Assembly (NCBI GenBank): GCA_036583965.1
Contig: JAZBQD010000025.1
Coordinates: 15,127,410-15,191,409 of the forward strand
From: Prunella strophiata
Taxonomy: Eukaryota > Chordata > Aves > Passeriformes > Prunellidae
Length of the DNA: 64,000 bases
Direction of reading: 5' to 3'
Both the position numbers and the translations under genes were made by a program. How positions within the stretch are numbered: position 1 is the first letter of the stretch; every line of letters begins with the position of its first letter. Below, piece by piece: positions 51,366-62,197 of the stretch. The notes under the pieces were generated by a model. The model was not told the DNA's origin. It saw only the letters and a list, made by a program, of their open reading frames with translations, and did no database searches.

Positions 51366-51930
51366 AACATCTTTAATTTGTGTCTTTATCCTCGTTTGTA
51401 GTGAAGAAATACTACTTGTTCTCTGCATTGTGTGTGACAATCCTATTGGATTCTTGGCCCGTACAACTGATTTAAACTTTTGTACAACTTAATGGTTTTT
51501 TCAATGTGGTGTTCAGTCACTTCCATGGTGCCAGGATAACCTGGCAAATGTTTCAGTCGGCAGGCTTCTGTTTGTTCTGTATTTCCACCAGAAAACAGGG
51601 ATCAGCAAGCTGAAAACAGATGGAAATTGTTTATTAGGTACACACATGAGAAACCAGTGGGATGCAGATGTTGAAAGGATTTAGTACCTAGTAGGATCAG
51701 GGATTGAGACAACAAACTGAGGGATAGCACAGAAATATGTAGAGTATAACTCAGATCCAGAGAAGATCTAGTTAGAATTTAGTTGAATTCAAAACTCAGG
51801 AAAAGCGCACAAATTGATGTAATGGGCTGCACGAAACACTCGACTCGGATCAAAATTTACCAGAAACCCACCTGCGGCCGAGTGTGCATGGGCTGCAATT
51901 ACTCGCCTCTGCTGTAATAATTAACCCTCC

Positions 51931-53199
51931 GGGCCGGGCCGGGCCGGGCCGGGCCGGGCCGGGCCGGGCCGGGCCGGGCCGGGCCGGGCCGGGCCGGGCC
52001 GGGCCGGGCCGGGCCGGGCCGGGCCGGGCCGGGCCGGGCCGGGCCGGGCCGGGCCGGGCCGGGCCGGGCCGGGCCGGGCCGGGCCGGGCCGGGCCGGGCC
52101 GGGCCGGGCCGGGCCGGGCCGGGCCGGGCCGGGCCGGGCCGGGCCGGGCCGGGCCGGGCCGGGCCGGGCCGGGCCGGGCCGGGCCGGGCCGGGCCGGGCC
52201 GGGCCGGGCCGGGCCGGGCCGGGCCGGGCCGGGCCGGGCCGGGCCGGGCCGGGCCGGGCCGGGCCGGGCCGGGCCGGGCCGGGCCGGGCCGGGCCGGGCC
52301 GGGCCGGGCCGGGCCGGGCCGGGCCGGGCCGGGCCGGGCCGGGCCGGGCCGGGCCGGGCCGGGCCGGGCCGGGCCGGGCCGGGCCGGGCCGGGCCGGGCC
52401 GGGCCGGGCCGGGCCGGGCCGGGCCGGGCCGGGCCGGGCCGGGCCGGGCCGGGCCGGGCCGGGCCGGGCCGGGCCGGGCCGGGCCGGGCCGGGCCGGGCC
52501 GGGCCGGGCCGGGCCGGGCCGGGCCGGGCCGGGCCGGGCCGGGCCGGGCCGGGCCGGGCCGGGCCGGGCCGGGCCGGGCCGGGCCGGGCCGGGCCGGGCC
52601 GGGCCGGGCCGGGCCGGGCCGGGCCGGGCCGGGCCGGGCCGGGCCGGGCCGGGCCGGGCCGGGCCGGGCCGGGCCGGGCCGGGCCGGGCCGGGCCGGGCC
52701 GGGCCGGGCCGGGCCGGGCCGGGCCGGGCCGGGCCGGGCCGGGCCGGGCCGGGCCGGGCCGGGCCGGGCCGGGCCGGGCCGGGCCGGGCCGGGCCGGGCC
52801 GGGCCGGGCCGGGCCGGGCCGGGCCGGGCCGGGCCGGGCCGGGCCGGGCCGGGCCGGGCCGGGCCGGGCCGGGCCGGGCCGGGCCGGGCCGGGCCGGGCC
52901 GGGCCGGGCCGGGCCGGGCCGGGCCGGGCCGGGCCGGGCCGGGCCGGGCCGGGCCGGGCCGGGCCGGGCCGGGCCGGGCCGGGCCGGGCCGGGCCGGGCC
53001 GGGCCGGGCCGGGCCGGGCCGGGCCGGGCCGGGCCGGGCCGGGCCGGGCCGGGCCGGGCCGGGCCGGGCCGGGCCGGGCCGGGCCGGGCCGGGCCGGGCC
53101 GGGCCGGGCCGGGCCGGGCCGGGCCGGGCCGGGCCGGGCCGGGCCGGGCCGGGCCGGGCCGGGCCGGGCCGGGCCGGGCCGGGCCGGGCCGGGCCGGGC
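51931..53199 (+). repeat. (GGGCC)n pentanucleotide expansion, 253 perfect copies
   Basis: From 51931 to 53195 the sequence is an uninterrupted GGGCC array (1265 bp), then gggcggggcggggagg. There are no interruptions at all. Every unit gives one CpG and a CCGG site; four successive units give a G-quadruplex motif with 2-base loops. It ends about 42 bp before ALG1 exon 2, so it lies in intron 1 or replaces the first exon and promoter. The G-rich strand is the ALG1 sense strand. All frames on the plus strand encode the same Gly-Pro-Gly-Arg-Ala repeat; I do not regard it as a gene. Confidence 0.98.
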
Positions 53200-53241
53200 G
53201 GGGCGGGGAGGCCGCGCCGCTGACCGCGCTGTCCCCCGCAG

Positions 53242-53319
53242 AGACCCGGCCGCACCGGGACGTGCTGCGCAGCGAGAACATCCGGCTGGTGCCCGTGGCG
53301 GAGCTGAGCGGGCTGCGAG
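53242..53319 (+). CDS. ALG1: ALG1 exon 2
   Basis: 78 bp, acceptor cccgcag, donor gtgcgt, phase 1/1. It reads [20 protein letters not shown] then LSGLR, aligning with human [20 protein letters not shown]. Strongly GC-rich, 12 CpGs or so in 78 bp, and placed between the GGGCC array and a second short GGGCCGGGCC seed. Confidence 0.9.
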
Positions 53320-56300
53320 GTGCGTGCGGGCCGGGCCGGGGAGCCGAGGGAGCGGGGGGAGCGTGGCACCGTGAAGAGCCCGCAGCGTGTGCGGGTCCGG
53401 CCCCGCCGCACGCACCGCTCCGCACCCTTGTCTGCCTTTCTCTGCTGAACAGGAGCCGCTGGAGTCACACACCTGCCCGTACACTGGTGCTGTTCACATG
53501 CACAGTGATGTGTGGAAATTATTTTCATTCTACCTCTTTCTCCCCCACCTTGAGTTTACCCCTGTTGCCCAGAGAAGCTGTGGCCGCCCCGTCCCTGGCA
53601 GTGTCCAAGGCCAGGTTGGACGGGGCTTGGAGCAGTCTGGGACAGTGAAAGGTGTCCCTGCCCATGGCAGGGGTGGAATGAGATGAGCCTTAAGGTCCCT
53701 TCCCACCCAAACCATTCAATGAGTGTAGGATTTCTTTGTGTACAAAATACAGAATGAGGAGACGTTTATGTAGTTTTATAGTGATCATAGAATAAAATCA
53801 CAGAGGTTGGAAAAGCCCTCTAAGAATATTGAGTTCAACCATTCCCCCAGCACTGCCAAGGCCACCACTGACCTGTGTCCCCAAGTGCTACATCCACTTT
53901 TAAATCCCTCCAGGGATGGGGATTCCACCACTGCCCTGTACAGCTGTGCCAGTGCCTGACCACCCTTCCATGAAGAAACGTATCCAATATCCACCCTAAA
54001 CCTCCCCTGGCACAGCTTGAGGCCATTCCCTCTCATCCTGTCCCTGTTCCCTGGGAGCAGAGCCTGACCTCCCCCTGACTGTCCCCTCCTGTCAGGAGTT
54101 GTGCAGAGCCACAAGGTCCCCCCTGAGCCTCCTTTTCTCCAGGCTGAGCCCTTTCCCAGCTCCCTCAGCCCCTCCTGATGCTCCAGCTCCTTCCCAGCTC
54201 TGTTCCCTTCCCTGGACCCCTGCAGCCCCTCAGTGTCTGCCTTGAAGTGATGCAGCCTGTCCAGATCCCTCTGCAGATCCTTCCTGCCCTCAAGCACATT
54301 GACACTCACCCAGCTTGGTGCCATCTCCAAACTTGCTGAGGGTGCACTCAGTCACTTACCCAGGTTGTTGGTAAAGTTATTAAACAGGTGTCCATTTCCA
54401 TGTTGTTCTGACCCTGTCTGTGCAGAGCTGGCTGGTTCTGATGTTAACATTTCTGTGGGGAGAGCTCTAATACTCTTACCTGTTTTTCTGTCACTTTGCA
54501 GTGGGGCCAAAGCTATTCCAGTATGTCCTGAAGGTGCTGGTGCAGTCAGTGCAGTTACTGTACACCTTGCTGAGGATAGAACAGCCATCCTATATTCTTC
54601 TCCAGGTATGCTTTGTGTTGGGACTAATTTCAGTACAAATAAATAGTGCTGTGTTACAGGGTGTTTTTAGCCATCTCAGACATTGTTCTAATTATTTCAG
54701 AGCTGAACTGGCCTCATCAGTGGTGTAAACCTGTATCCAGGTATTTTTTGGCTCTAAACTTTGATTGGTCTGTTAACAAGTCAAGTTTTCTCTTCCCATT
54801 AGTTGTTGTGCTTTCAAACTTCATTGCCATGGGTAGCAGTAAAGAATAAATCTTATTGGAATTGTTGGTGTATTTAATGGAAGGGAATTTTGATCTTGAT
54901 TCAAGGGTTAAATTTGAAGTACCTGCCAGTGTTCATAAGTGAATACAAACAGTCTCTGTTCATGAAGCTCCTTTAAGGTGATGCAACTTCAGTTTGATTT
55001 TTTGTTTCTGGTAGTTGCTTTGTGTTTGTCACTTGGTCACAGCCTGATGCTATTTTGGTTTTGTTTTTGAGCAGAATCCCCCAGGCTTACCCAGTATAGC
55101 TGTTGCCTGGGTGGCAGGGCTGTGGTGGGGGAGCAAACTCATCATTGATTGGCACAACTATGGGTACACCATCATGAGCCTGAGTCATGGCAGGAGCCAC
55201 CCACTGGTCCTGATTGCAAAATGGTTTGTGCAGTCCTTTCTGCTCTTTATAAATGATGTGCCTTGGTGAATTCAGCATGGAGGCCAGTGGGGAGGATGTG
55301 ATTGGCACAGGGAGGGGTTTCTGGGCTTTGCTGTGGGAAACTGGTTTCTCTTCTGCAGCTGCTTTGTTGAACACGTGGGAGGGGGTTGCAGGAATTAGGC
55401 AGGTTGCTTTTACCTACCTATGCAAATGTTGATCTTGTTATTAGAGTTTCTTTATATGTCCTGGGTTTTTTATTCTCTAATGCTGCTTTATACTCCAGCT
55501 CTTCATTGAACAGCTCCTTACTGAATATATTTGGTTATGTGTTGTTAAAGGCTTTAAAGGCTTTGGAGAATAGGAGTCCATCAAAAATTGGCAATCAGAT
55601 TTCAGTTCTGGGGGTAGTTGGGTTTCTTTGAGTTTTGTTAGGCTTTCATCAAACATGGGCACTGGGAACAGTTGCTGCAGTTACCTGCCTGTGGTTTCTG
55701 ACTGATATTTCATTTTTGTCAGGTATGAAAAGCTTTTTGGGCGCTTGTCTGACTATAACCTGTGTGTCACTGATGCCATGAAGAAAGATCTCTGGGTGAA
55801 TTTCAAGATAAAGTAAGTCCTGTGCCTCAGACCATTTTGCTAAGTAAATGAAAGAACAGATCCCTGAGGATTCAGGATCCAGAGGGATCTTAGAAAAGCA
55901 GCTCTCCTGAGCTCATCCATCACCACTGAAACACATCAGCTCAGTTTTGTGATGGGCCAGTGGAGTGTGGGCATTCAGGAATCTTCATCATCCTTCTAAA
56001 CTAACACCCCACAGACTGAGGTGGCAGTCCAGGAGCCATGGAGGTTTGTTACAGGTTGTCTGTGGAGTTAGAGTGGGACAGGTGTCACTGGGATTTGAAC
56101 AATTACTCTGGCCTGCCAGCTTATCTTGAGGGCTTCAAGATCAGAGTTGCTCAGGGGCAGTTATGGAGTAAGTTTGAAAATCAGGACAGTGATGTCTGCA
56201 GTTCTTACAGGTGCATTTCACCCCTAGAATAAGCACACAAGAAAGGGGTTCTTTGTTACTTGTGCCCATCTTGGTGTGTTCCAGCAAACTTCAGGAATAC

Positions 56301-59300
56301 GGGAAGTTCTAAGAGTCAAAAAATGAATTACTTTGCTGTATAGTTAATTTTTCTTATTAATTTTTTAGTTTTCTATTTAATTTTTTTCTGATTACATTGT
56401 TGCATCCCGCCACTGTACCACGTGCATGTTGTTACTTCTGTATCTTATTTAAACTGCACGTTTATTTCCTCCAGGGCTGTAACATTGTATGACAAACCAG
56501 CATCTTACTTTAAAGAAACACCACTAGAGCTCCAACACAGCTTGTTCATGAAACTTGCCAAGGACTACGAGCCTTTCAGACCACGGTATGTGCAGGTGCA
56601 GCTGCCCTACAGTCCTCAACCAAGGGACAGGGAGTTCCCAAAACACTTGTGGGGGTATTCTGACCCCCAGCAGGCCCAGGGGGCACTGAGGTGCCTTAAT
56701 TGTCACCAGGAGAGGCCAGAAGAAGTTGAGCTGTGGTAACACAAGTAGTAGAAGTGTTTTGTTTCTAAGGAAGTTGACATAAGCACTGAGGCAGTCTGTG
56801 ATGAGTGTCTGGGGTGAGCTCTGCAGGTGTCTGCTTCCCACTGCCCCACACTGCAGTGGTCGGATGCTTCCTTAATAGCATCCCTTCCTTAATTCCTGTG
56901 CAGAGCCTTCAGCATCTTGGTCCAAGGCTTAAACACTTCCCTCTGGCAGGGCAGGATGTCACCTGTAGCAGAGGTACCAAGGAGTTAACTTCACCAAACT
57001 AAGGCTTGCAAAAGAAGTGAAATCCACAGGGCGTGGTGGGGTTTTTTGGAAATGCCCTGCTCAGAATGTGTAGGTTCTGAGTTTAGTTGAGTAAATGTGC
57101 TGCTGGCCTCCATGCTGTGGTAAGGGTGAGGAAGACTGTGGAAAGGGAGGCTGACTCTGCTCAACTTGTGAAGGAAAACATTTGGCTGGAAAGTGGAATT
57201 GTGCCTGTAGCAGCAGGAAAGAGGGAAAAATGGCCTGCTCTGTCCTGGTATTTCTGTCATGTAATGATTCTGACAAGTTAGCAGCAAATCTGAAGCCAAA
57301 TGTGTGGAAATTGGTGCCAGTTAAGCAGAGTGCTCCCTGCTGCTGCTGGCTGTGTGTGTAGCTCATGCTCAGGAAGTTGTGTTTCCATAGTACAGAGCTG
57401 TCAGCCCCAGTGCCGACAGATCAGCCTTCACCGAGAGGGACGGGAGCAGTGGGGGAGTGGAGAAGTGCCGGGGCCGGCCAGCCCTTCTCATCAGCAGCAC
57501 CAGCTGGACAGGTTGGGAATCACTTCTATTTTCCATCTCAAATAGGGCTGCTTGTACTTTCTTACACTTGAAGTTATGTTTGTCCTTTGTTTTCCTGGGA
57601 GAATTTGAAGGCAAGGTGTGTGTGATGCAACTAAATGTTGTGTAACTTAAATAATACTACAAATGAATTATTTTTTTGAAGTTGTATTTTAATTATAGAG
57701 CTTAATTTTAAGAATGATTAAAAGAGGTTTCTTATTTGTTTTTTGTTTTTTAGCTTTCATTCTAGACATACAATCTTGCATGTTGGTGTAAAACAGATTG
57801 AGAAACTCAAATATTTACTCCTTACTGAGCACCCTGCACCCTGAAGGTGTCTCTGCCCATGGCAGGGGACTGGGATGAGCTGAGCTTTAAGGTCTCATCC
57901 AACCCAAACCAATTTGTGATTCCATGATTTCTGATTATGTTTATTACATAATTATGTACATTTTTTCCCCTCTCTATGAGGAAGGGAACAGAGAATGGAA
58001 ATAAATCCATTGCCAGTGACCATGGGCAGGATTGTCTTTATCTTTGAATAATCAGGGCAGTTTTTACACTTAATTCTCAGTTTTAGAAACTAGAAATTTT
58101 TAGCTTGATAGCTTCAAAGATGTAAAGTATTTGTAGCTGGTTTGTCTGTCATGTTGCCAACAAGGGAAATAAATAAACATGGTGCATGGTTATGGACTTT
58201 TATTTATGAAAATAAAATAGGGGACTTTTAATAGCACATTTTAGTAAATAGTAACCTTTAAGTACAGACTACGTACTTAAGCTTTGAGTACATGGTCTGT
58301 ATTTAAATTGTGTAGGTGAAGGTGAGGAAAATCTCAATTGTTATTTAAAGTCAAAAATTAAAATATGAATGTTACTAATAAAGCCTTCTCTTTCAGAGGA
58401 TGAAGACTTCTCAGTCCTTTTAAGAGCTTTAGAAGGTTGGTATGAACTAATTGATCTCACTCTTTCAAAGAGGTCTTCTGGACACTTAAGGGTTTTGCTA
58501 AAGAGCAGTGCTTCTATATTCAGGGGAAAATGCAGTTGTATTTGATTAATTAGCACTAATTTCAGATTAGTAATTCAAATACAGCAGTGCAACATCTGAA
58601 TTCAATTAGAGGAGTTGTCAGGGAGAGTTAAATCTCTAACTGGCTCCTAAACTGCAGTTTTATTTTCTGAGCTATTACATCTGCTCTCCACAGGTATCTG
58701 CTAATGGGAAGGGAGGGAATACTTTGTCTTATCTTGTAGACTTTGCAGCTGCAATTCTAAATTGATTTATTGATGCAACTGATTGGGGAGCAGTTGAAGA
58801 AATGCTTCATGCATAAACAGCCTGATTTATTTCTGGAGAAGTCTGTAAATGTTAACATTGCTGGATTTACTGCTGTGGTACTCATACATGCTTGTAAGGA
58901 AATTGCTTCTTGTGGGAAGGTCAATAATTAATGCACTGTCAGCAGTCTTCAACCAAGCACCCTGAGATGTGTCAGCTCTGACCAGTGTTTTATCTTCTCC
59001 AGATTATGAAATGTTTATCAAGGAGGGAGCTGAGCTTCCAGCTTTAGTGTGTGTGATAACAGGTGAGAATGTTTGTCTTACAATTCTTCCAGTGCCTACA
59101 GAAGGTTTAGTTGTCACTTTTGTTCTGTGCTGACTCTTCTGTTGCTGGTGGAAGAGAGGAGGGACTGCTGCCTTTGTGTCTTGTTATAAGGACAGTGATT
59201 TAGAGCTGAGTTATTGCACCATCCACCAGTTATGGCACATCTTTAAAGAGCCTCCCTGTCTGCTCCAGCTCTGCATGAAAAACAGTTTAAGGTCAACTTT

Positions 59301-62129
59301 GAGATGATGTTGCAAAAGCAATGTCAGAGGAAGCAGCCTCAAGCTGTGCCAGGGAAGGTTTAGACTGGATATTGGGAGAATTCCTTCATGGAAGGGTGGT
59401 CAGGCCCTGGCACAGCTGCTCAGGGCAGTGGTGGGGTCCCCATCCCTGGGGGAATTTAAAGCCCTGTGGCAGTGGCACTTGGGGTGTGGGTCTGTGGTGG
59501 CCCTGGCAGTGCTGGGGAACAGTTGGGCTTGATCAGAGAGGGCTTTTCCAACCTTACAAACTCCATGATTCTACACTGATGGAAAACCAATTGAAATACT
59601 AAGAGAAGTCCATATGTACATTCCTTTCAAGGAAACTTAAAACTTTTCCTGTCTTCTTAGGGTACCACAAGTGTTATATCCTGTTTGTGCACCTGATCCA
59701 ACAGGAGCTTGTATTTCACAGACCACACTGTTTTCAGTCATCTTGATAAAACATTTTTTTCTGTTTTAAACAGGTAAAGGACCTCTAAAAGATTACTACA
59801 ATGGTCTGATCAAAAACCTGCACTTGAAGCATATCCAGATCTGTACTCCATGGCTGGAAGCTGAGGATTACCCTCTTCTGCTTGGTAAATAGTGGGTGAT
59901 GGAAAAGGCTTGAGGATGTGTGGGAAACAACTCAGCACAGTTGCAGGGGGCTGATGCAGACTGGGAGAATATAATCAGGAATGTTGGTGGTTAGTGACAG
60001 GATATTCATGGATTTGACTCATGCCAGCAAAGCTGCTGAATTCCTCTGGCTAGCTTTTCCCTGTTTTCCCAAGAAGGAAACAGCAGGCTGTGCTGTTTCA
60101 GCCTGCTCTTGGCACTCTTTGTTTCTTCCAGCTGTGCTGAAATACAGCTGTCTGTGCATGTTCTTCTTTAATTTCAGGGTCACTCCAGTAAATTAAACTA
60201 AAAAGTTGTTGGCTGAGCAACCAAAAGTAGTTGAAATTCTAAATTAACATGTCACTGGAATGTTATTCCCTCAGCATCTTCATTGCAACAGCATAAAGTG
60301 GGAGTAAAAGAGTTATAAAACACATATTCCATGTGATCTTTATTCTGCAGGGTTAGAGCCTGACAATTTATGTGGCTGTAAAACACTGTTTATTTGGTCC
60401 TTTTTAAATAATGAACATAATGTCTGTAAAATCACACTATAACTCCTCTGTTTGATCTGACTTCAACTGGGAGAAGTCACAGTGTATACTGATGGGGTTT
60501 TCCTTTACTTACCATTTTTAGCAGATTAAGAGTCAGAAAGGCTGTTTTAAGATACATAAAACTTCAAATTTCCCTTTAATTTAACATGCACTCACTATTT
60601 TTCTAAAACATAACTAATTTTGAGTCCCCAAACACCCTGTGCTTTATTTTTTTCCCTGATTGCTTGAAATTGTGTCTGGGTAGTTGAAAGTTTCACTTGC
60701 ACCATCCAAAGCAGTACAGAAATGAAGGTTTGCAGGAGGACAGAGGAGCTGCTTCCAGAGAGTTCAGACTGTGTTGTGTTGGATTTCAGGCTCAGCAGAC
60801 CTGGGGGTGTGTCTCCATAAATCCTCCAGTGGTTTGGATTTGCCCATGAAGGTGGTGGATATGTTTGGCTGCTGTTTACCTGTGTGTGCAATACATTTTG
60901 AATGGTAAGAGCTTATTCTGTTACAGCTCAAGGGAATCACATAAAACAATGTTCTTACAAAGCCAGATGAGATTCCTGTATTTTGCCATTTTTAAAATTC
61001 AATAAGATAGAAATTAAGGTTGTTTTAAGTTTAAAAGTTAATACTAGTTTCTAAAAAATTGGGAGCATTTAATGCAAGCACTTCCCTTAAAAAATCCCTG
61101 TATTCCATTGTTTCCATATATTTAATTTAAAAAAAATCTTTCTCCTGCCTAGACACATCTGTTTAGTGAAAGACTGAGTGTATGCACGGGCATTCTTGGA
61201 ATTTATGGTCCTTTGGGAAAACAGTAGCTTTATAAAAGAAGATAAATTCTTGTGAAGATTTCATGATGGATCATGGACAGATTTTCCTTGTGGGAAAAAA
61301 AAATCTAGTTTGAAAGTAGATAATTGCCCTGATTTTTAATGGATGTCCAGATGAGTGGCACAAAGACAGAATGAGGGCCTTTTGGTACAGTTGTGGTAGA
61401 TTTAGTCTGACATAGAAAGGAGAAGAAGTCTTTAACTGTTTAAAACTGCCTGTTTAACTCCATTGTGTCAGGAGTGGGGCCATAATGATACAGATACCCT
61501 GGTTTGATCCTGTGGATGTCACTGTGCAACATTGTAAATGTCCCACTCACTGCTTTTTGCCTCACTTCTCCTTTTGTGACTTTTTTTCACAGTTTACATG
61601 AACTGGTGAAGCACAATGAGAATGGTCTGATATTCAGGGACTCACAGGAACTTGCAAAACAACTGAAGGTAAAGGCTCTGACTGATTTCTTTCCCCCCAG
61701 AAATAACCCCAGAGGTGCCACTGTGTGAGCAGCCTTTTCAGATCTGAACATCACCTGTGTGTTTTGCATTCTCACAAGGTACTGCCTGGCCTGGTGAGCA
61801 TTGTTTGCCTCACTTCTGTTTGAATGTGAACCTGCAGCTGGCAAAAGCATTTCAAATTCTGTCCTTCTTCTCTCTTCAAGGGGCCAGACCCCAGAACTGC
61901 AGCTGTAGTTGAGGGTTAACACTGGGGAGGCTGGAATGAGCCTGAAATGGAACATGATAGTTATTTTTCTGTGGTTTTGCTTTTTAAATTACAGATGCTT
62001 TTCTTGGGTTTCCCTAGCCTGGAAGGGAAGCTTGCCAGCTTCCGAGAGAACCTGCGAGCGTCCCGGCAGCTGCGCTGGGACCAGAGCTGGGACCAGACTG
62101 TCCTTCCCTTGCTGGGCAACAGGGAATGA
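53242..62129 (+). CDS. ALG1: ALG1, chitobiosyldiphosphodolichol beta-mannosyltransferase; exons 2-13, exon 1 not found
   Basis: Joined exons: 53242-53319, 54502-54605, 55075-55223, 55723-55812, 56475-56585, 57396-57511, 58397-58435, 59003-59062, 59774-59884, 60790-60904, 61593-61668, 61995-62129. They total 1184 nt and 393 residues plus TGA with every phase matching. The enzyme (GT33, GT-B fold) transfers mannose from GDP-Man to GlcNAc2-PP-dolichol on the cytosolic ER face, the first mannosylation of the N-glycan precursor. Seen: [88 protein letters not shown] and [20 protein letters not shown], the donor-binding C-lobe. Length with a roughly 70-residue first exon would match the human 464. 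That exon, with the membrane anchor, is not visible upstream. Confidence 0.96.
53568..53722 (+). repeat. CR1 LINE 3' fragment
   Basis: Sense orientation in ALG1 intron 2: gcccagagaagctgtggccg through ccatggcaggggtggaatga to cccacccaaaccattcaatg. Confidence 0.9.
53786..54350 (-). repeat. CR1 LINE 3' fragment, long
   Basis: Antisense in ALG1 intron 2, about 560 bp. It starts atcatagaataaaatcacag and runs through gagcctccttttctccaggc to gacactcacccagcttggtg. It is the longest CR1 copy in the window and lies tail-to-tail with the copy at 53568. Confidence 0.9.
54502..54605 (+). CDS. ALG1: ALG1 exon 3
   Basis: 104 bp, acceptor ttgcag, donor gtatgc, phase 1 to 0. It reads [20 protein letters not shown] then [15 protein letters not shown]. 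Confidence 0.95.
55075..55223 (+). CDS. ALG1: ALG1 exon 4
   Basis: 149 bp, acceptor gagcag, donor gtttgt, phase 0 to 2. It starts [20 protein letters not shown] and includes [20 protein letters not shown], one of the best-conserved ALG1 blocks. Confidence 0.97.
55723..55812 (+). CDS. ALG1: ALG1 exon 5
   Basis: 90 bp, acceptor tgtcag, donor gtaagt, phase 2/2. It reads [20 protein letters not shown] then KDLWVNFKI. Confidence 0.96.
56475..56585 (+). CDS. ALG1: ALG1 exon 6
   Basis: 111 bp, acceptor ctccag, donor gtatgt, phase 2/2. It reads [20 protein letters not shown] then [16 protein letters not shown]. Confidence 0.97.
57396..57511 (+). CDS. ALG1: ALG1 exon 7
   Basis: 116 bp, acceptor gtacag, donor gttggg, phase 2 to 1. 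It reads [20 protein letters not shown], then a CpG-rich stretch and [12 protein letters not shown]. The AG nine bases upstream (catag) would shift the frame, so the gtacag acceptor is chosen. Confidence 0.92.
57838..57929 (+). repeat. CR1 LINE terminal fragment
   Basis: Short 3' end in an ALG1 intron: tctctgcccatggcagggga, then catccaacccaaaccaattt and tgattccatgatt. Confidence 0.85.
58397..58435 (+). CDS. ALG1: ALG1 exon 8 (39 bp)
   Basis: 39-bp micro-exon, acceptor tttcag, donor gttggt, phase 1/1. It reads [13 protein letters not shown], aligning with human EDEDFSILLAALE. Confidence 0.94.
59003..59062 (+). CDS. ALG1: ALG1 exon 9
   Basis: 60 bp, acceptor ctccag, donor gtgaga, phase 1/1. 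It reads [20 protein letters not shown]. Confidence 0.94.
59320..59574 (+). repeat. CR1 LINE 3' fragment
   Basis: Sense orientation in an ALG1 intron: ctcaagctgtgccagggaag, ttccttcatggaagggtggt, and terminus ccaaccttacaaactccatg. Confidence 0.9.
59774..59884 (+). CDS. ALG1: ALG1 exon 10
   Basis: 111 bp, acceptor aacag, donor gtaaat, phase 1/1. It reads [20 protein letters not shown] then [17 protein letters not shown], the GDP-mannose-binding region of the C-terminal lobe. Confidence 0.97.
60790..60904 (+). CDS. ALG1: ALG1 exon 11
   Basis: 115 bp, acceptor tttcag, donor gtaaga, phase 1 to 2. It reads [20 protein letters not shown] then [18 protein letters not shown]. Human has [12 protein letters not shown]; the T to K change beside the loop is the only notable difference. 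Confidence 0.97.
61593..61668 (+). CDS. ALG1: ALG1 exon 12
   Basis: 76 bp, acceptor tcacag, donor gtaaag, phase 2 to 0. It reads [20 protein letters not shown] then AKQLK. Confidence 0.96.
61995..62129 (+). CDS. ALG1: ALG1 last exon
   Basis: 135 bp, acceptor ttacag, phase 0 to TGA at 62127-62129. It reads [40 protein letters not shown] and GNRE, the usual ALG1 C-terminus. Confidence 0.97.
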   Translation: MLFLGFPSLEGKLASFRENLRASRQLRWDQSWDQTVLPLLGNRE

Positions 62130-62191
62130 ATGACAGGGGGAAGGAGGGGGTCAAACACATTCCTGCAGCTGCAGGGATTTGGGAAACAGTG

Positions 62192-62197
62192 AATAAA
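62192..62197 (+). terminator. ALG1 poly(A) signal
   Basis: AATAAA 63 bp after the ALG1 stop, followed within 30 bases by the GT-rich tttgtattgtctgtacttg. It implies a very short 3' UTR of about 85-90 nt. Confidence 0.75.

Larger units (their letters stand above)
46879..51930. other. Interval between NAGPA and ALG1 without a recognised gene
   Basis: AT-richer DNA with CR1 fragments and no exon I can identify. The signal-peptide exon of NAGPA, the transmembrane exon of ALG1 and C16orf89 (between them in human) were looked for and not seen. CpG density rises only in the last 100 bases (about 51825-51900), just before the GGGCC array. Confidence 0.5.

Noticed and set aside
51850..53528. Frames of about 500 codons in all frames over the GGGCC array
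   Set aside because: A stop-free pentamer gives this automatically. The sequence is a simple repeat, and the flanking residues have no family resemblance.
53262..53648. Plus-strand frame from the ALG1 exon 2 region through the intron and a CR1
   Set aside because: It runs across the clear gtgcgt donor into a repeat; only the first 58 bases in the ALG1 frame are exon.
57390..57511. ALG1 exon 7 starting at the catag acceptor (57391)
   Set aside because: Starting there is out of frame with exon 6; the gtacag acceptor at 57395 keeps the SAFTERD reading.
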